Source of the DNA: Panorpa germanica
Taxonomy: Eukaryota > Arthropoda > Insecta > Mecoptera > Panorpidae
DNA: 64,000 nucleotides
Direction of reading: 5' to 3'
Assembly: GCA_963678705.1 (NCBI GenBank)
Contig: OY783223.1
Coordinates: forward strand, 7,658,721 to 7,722,720
Positions 60,095-64,000 of the stretch are shown in pieces. The position numbers were made by a program, and so were the translations under genes. How positions within the stretch are numbered: the first letter of the stretch is position 1; every line of letters starts with the position of its first letter. The notes under the pieces are model-generated. The model was not told the origin of the DNA. It was given only the letters and a program-made list of their open reading frames with translations, and made no database searches.

Positions 60095-61864
60095 ATGAGA
60101 CTACCAAAAGATTGTTTCTTACAGCAATTGGCTGTGACCACGACTACTGATAATAAACGCAGCCCTTTGCTGAAGAAGATTGGTCTCCTCTGCGCAAGGA
60201 TTATTCCTGGAACTCCAAAATTCAAATCACCGACTCGTATGCATACGTATATGTATAGTATTATATACAACAGAATAATTTATTCAGTTATATGAGACAA
60301 GGTTAAGAACAATTTGCAAGTTAAAATATGATAAATTCTTGTGATATGAATATAATTTGTGATTGCCAAACCCTTAATATGCTATAATTTAAATTAAAGC
60401 TGAAATATATTAGATACATTTTCACCCTCATGTTGTAATGTATCTATACATACTTACATGGAATTTAACCTTGTGATCCTAATGCAGTTGCAACACTGCA
60501 AAGAGATGAAATAACATCGACATTTTTGCGTTGTCTTGTAGATACTTCAAAATAACTTTAGAATTAAAATTAGGTGGCGAAGAATAATGGGCTTGTGTCC
60601 TATGTCTTAATTTCTATAAAAGTGTACTATATATTGATAAAGTGCGTTACTAGAACCTCAAATGTTCAATTAGTTTTTAATAACTCCTTATATGTTAAGA
60701 GATATTAACAACTAAAAAAGTCATTTTGTTTCTTTAATTATTAAAGGGATTCAACGTTGTACAATATTCAAAATGCATGTGACATCACAACCGCTGCCAA
60801 CCTTACAGCTAATAAATCTCTGCTATATGTATTTATATATCAAAATATCAAATATTATTTACAGCTATTTCGAGGAACAATAAAATTTCAATATTATGTC
60901 TGCCTTAGCAGGGTTAAATAAAATAAAAACTTATTATTCTTTGACTTGACTTGATTATTTCGACTACCAACAGCTACAAAACATTACCACAGCACTAACC
61001 TACTCAACAAATCACTGACGTTAAAATGCATTTCACGTCATACAAATATGGCCGACCATTTCCACCGCTAAAACTACAATTCAAACTTTTAATTGCTATA
61101 TCTCCGTCAACATTTAGATATTTAATAAAATAGACACGACAATACACATTTATTAACATCAATTTCAATCAACAATTGAAAAATCTTCAAGTTTTACAAG
61201 CACAAACATACGCAGGCTGATTTTTATATAATAAAGATTATATTAGGATCTTTCAACAGGACACGTTGGACATCACAGATGCAGGAGTCATTGTGCATGT
61301 TCTATGACGTCAGAGGTCGGTAAACTAGTCTATAAACACAACATACGCGCCGCGCCATGTGTTCAAATCTTTAGGGTTGCATTGAGAACAACTCTCCCCT
61401 GTAATAATGTACCCGGGCGATTTATATGGGTGTAGAGACATATCGTACACAGTATTCCGTTATTCGTATGTAGGTACATAATATGTCTCCCCAAGTAAAT
61501 AGTAATGGATATATAGAGAACGACTTCTGAAGTAACAAAACAATGATTATAAATTGGTATAGTTTGCTTTGTAGTAATTATTGATTAATTGGTATATCGA
61601 AAATATAAACGAAAAACTAAAGGACAAATATTGTTTCAAGGATAACTGTTAAACCATTTTGATATTTAAAGAAATTGTGTTTTATTTTATAGATTCAAAG
61701 GAGAGGGGGTGAAACAAATACATTCAAAGGGACGGGTATATGGTGGTATAGAGCTTGTTATCCTGAAAGAAAAGGCAGATGGCAAAAGTCCACAACAAAA
61801 GAAACGCCACAAGTCGTTGTTTAAAAAATTTACAATAGATAGTTTGAAATCTGAGATTTTCTAA
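60095..61864 (+). CDS. Tentative two-exon small basic protein
   Basis: Not a recognised family. Exon 1 (60095-60246) encodes MRLPKDCFLQQLAVTTTT through TPKFKSPTRMH and can end at a GTATAT donor in phase 2. Exon 2 (61693-61864) has a good acceptor (TTTTATTTTATAG) and an open frame in the complementary phase, containing FKGEGVKQIHSKGRVYGGIE and a Lys-rich C-terminus ending SLKSEIF. Joined product is 107 residues, strongly basic. The composition of exon 2 looks coding, and AATAAA follows the stop immediately. The donor is weak, and an upstream exon is possible. Element copy 9 sits in the intron and copy 10 starts 42 bp after the stop. Confidence 0.4.
60587..61185 (+). mobile_element. ~600 bp TIR element family, copy 9
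   Basis: The left end is intact (ATGGGCTTGTGTCC); the right end stops at '...caacaattgaaaaatc' without its inverted repeat. The same truncation point, within a few bases, is seen in copy 2. Confidence 0.87.
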
Positions 61865-61905
61865 AGAAATAAAAGTAAACAAGAGGTAGACTTGCATAGA
61901 TCATA

Positions 61906-62520
61906 ATGGGCTTGTGTCCTCATTTTTTAGTGGTCGATTTTTCAATTGTTGATTGAAATTAATGTTAATAAATGTGTATTGGCGTGTCTATTTTACTAAA
62001 TATCTAACTATTGACGGAGATATAGCAATTAAAAGTTTGAATTGTAGTTTTAGCGTTAGAAATGGCCGGCCATATTTGTATGACGTGAAATGCATTTTAA
62101 CGTCAGTTATTTGTTGAGTAGGTCAGTGCTGTGGTGTTCTGTATCTGTTGGTAGTCAAATAATCAAGTCAAGTCAAAGAATAATAAGTTTTTATTTTATT
62201 TAACCCTGACATAATATTGAAATTTGATTGTTCCTTGAAATAGCTGTAAATAATATTTGATATTTTGATATATAAATACATATAGCAGAGATTTATGAGC
62301 TGTAAGGTTGGTAGCGATTGTGATGTCACATACATTTGGAATGTGTACAACGTTGAATCCCTTTAATAATTAAAGAGACAAAATGACTTTTTTTAATTGT
62401 TAATATCTCCTAACATATAAGGAGTTATTCAAAATTAATTGAACATTTGAGGTTCTAGTAACCAACTTTATCAATATATAGTACACTTTTATAGAAATGA
62501 AGACATAAAACACAAGCCCA
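61906..62520 (-). mobile_element. ~600 bp TIR element family, copy 10
   Basis: Reverse-orientation, nearly complete copy: ATGGGCTTGTGTCCTC at the left and ACACAAGCCCA at the right. It includes the 'aacatataaggagtt' and 'gtaaggttggta' signatures. It abuts the hAT-related repeat at 62533. Confidence 0.87.
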
Positions 62521-62532
62521 ACTGATTTGATA

Positions 62533-62780
62533 TTGGTTTTGAGCGACTGTGTTTCTAGGTCGCACGGAATTACTTTGCATGCTTTTGATGGTAAATTTTA
62601 TGAGTACAGATGTGCACAAATACTTTTCAAAAGTATTTAAATACATACATACATACAAATATCTCACAATACGACACAATAAAATCCGCTATTATGCTAT
62701 TGTTAAAAATTCTATAGAGTCACGAAACACGGCTCGACATGCGCGACTAGTTTGGAATCAGCCGACACGTGTGCAGACGG
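62533..62780 (+). repeat. hAT-related dispersed repeat, copy B
   Basis: Matches 4627-4865 over most of its length, including 'gagcgactgtgtttctaggtcg', the ACAGATGTGCACAAATAC hAT-type end near 62604, and 'cacgaaacacggctcgac'. It has an extra ~30 bp near 62740 relative to copy A. No partner end was found. Confidence 0.6.
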
Positions 62781-64000
62781 TCTTATTGTTTAGAAAAAGA
62801 AAAGCAATATTATTTTCAAACAAAATGAGTTTTTATATTACAATGAATACAGTATTTGTTTAATTGGCTTAATTTGATATAGTATTTGAATGTACATTTA
62901 TTATTTTAAATGGCACTACACACTCAACTATTACAGTAAATTGCGGGACATATTAATTACGATCCTTAAACAAAATTAGAAACAAATTCTTTCAAGTCAC
63001 CTTACTTAGAATACTGATTACAGAATAAATTTAATTTATTATTTCAAAACGTTTCCTTAAATAATCTTATAAAAAAATGATTGATGGTCAACAATAAAAG
63101 CCTAAAACCGCAATAGTATTTAGGGCCCCTTTTTTATCGATAATTTTTTTTGACGCCCTGGCTAATCTGCGCCTATAAAAATATAACGTACAAAAATTTA
63201 ATTATTTTAATATTATTTCAACTAATCCAAATATCAAACGCTTTATTAGTTTCGAAGCTTGGAGCAAAAATTCTCTCCAGAATTAATCGTATCTAGTCAA
63301 ACCGTTACCAATTTTTGACGTGCCTCGATTTGTATCACGCCACTCTGAATTACAGGCTCTAGAACTGTTCCTTACATGTCGATTGATCAATTCAAAGAAA
63401 CGTAAAAACGATTAGGCTGCTGGCACACTGAAACAAACTACGTGCGATCACCATACGGACAATTTACAGTAGAGTGACTTTACTTTAATATTTACCAATC
63501 GTGCGCAAATTTCTTGTACGCATTTCTAACACCACAATTATTTTCTGATTTCGTTTATAAATCGTAAAAAAAATTTAATCCCAAATTTGATATTCGTTAA
63601 ATATTTATACTAAATCTTATATTAAATATTTTCTAAATTAATAGGCCGTAAATTTTATATATATATTATATAAATGTAACATATTCCAACAAGGGGGATA
63701 ATTATATTTTAAAAGTATTTTACTCCTCACTTAAATTAAAATTATTATATTTTAATATAAAATACAAAAAAAAAAAATGGAGTCCAATAAACACAAATAT
63801 AACATTTACAGTGATGTAAATGCTACATAACGCTTTAGTGGGAACTAAGTATCAACAAATTTACAAAATTTTATCGTTCTTTTTACATTTGGTGTACATA
63901 GATATATTATTTTGGTGTATTTTTCATAATGTTGTTTTTATACGTATTTTTATAATTTAAAAAACAAGTAAACATAAAATAAACAGTTATGTAACATGTT
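62781..64000. other. AT-rich right edge, no gene seen
   Basis: I found no supportable coding region, RNA or repeat with a second copy in this window. A gene continuing beyond the edge cannot be excluded. Confidence 0.45.

Overview
The window looks like AT-rich insect nuclear DNA, most likely lepidopteran. The evidence is indirect. Genes are split by short introns with clear splice signals. There is a ZAD-type C2H2 zinc-finger gene, a class largely confined to insects and other arthropods. The nucleoside diphosphate kinase and the small HMGA-like protein read like insect proteins. Long AT-rich intergenic stretches are full of short terminal-inverted-repeat elements. No tRNA, rRNA, CRISPR array or viral gene was recognised.

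Gene order. 7.2-8.8 kb (+): an uninterrupted eEFSec (selenocysteine elongation factor) reading frame. 11.5-14.2 kb (-): a five-exon syntaxin-6 gene whose first intron has the full signature of a U12-type AT-AC intron and whose last intron holds a hAT-like element. 15.1-15.6 kb (-): nucleoside diphosphate kinase (awd/NME). 18.1-18.5 kb (+): a histone-fold subunit, DNA polymerase epsilon subunit 3 / CHRAC-14. 20.8-24.8 kb (-): a twelve-exon LRSAM1 E3 ligase (LRR, coiled coil, SAM, PSAP motif, RING). 28.5-29.6 kb (-): a small unrecognised gene. 37.2-42.1 kb (-): an unrecognised basic Ser/Pro-rich protein. 45.4-51.1 kb (+): a cGAS-like receptor (cGLR/Mab-21 nucleotidyltransferase) with two possible C-termini, one of them a predicted coiled coil. 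53.4-55.4 kb (+): a ZAD plus ten-finger transcription factor. 58.8-59.2 kb (-): an HMGA-like AT-hook protein. 60.1-61.9 kb (+): a tentative two-exon small basic protein.

The spaces between and inside genes are dominated by mobile DNA. One ~600 bp family, with ends near ATGGGCTTGTGTCC, has ten readily recognised copies plus older fragments. Three copies fill most of an intron in LRSAM1, the 28.5-kb gene and the cGLR. Other families include a hAT-like element with a near-perfect 8-bp target duplication, a PIF/Harbinger-like element, a CCCAGTAAACA-ended pair, two long foldback elements, and several dispersed repeats. A 14-copy 19-bp minisatellite lies in the intron of the 37-42 kb gene.

The genes do not form an operon or shared pathway. 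They are ordinary neighbours: translation, Golgi SNARE, nucleotide metabolism, replication/chromatin, ubiquitin ligation, cytosolic nucleic-acid sensing and transcription. The most distinctive observations are the cGLR with an alternative coiled-coil tail, the AT-AC intron in syntaxin 6, the apparently intact eEFSec, the intron-filling element family, and a foldback element carrying a perfect heat-shock element next to a TATA box. All exon boundaries were read by eye from splice signals and reading frame and have not been checked against transcripts.
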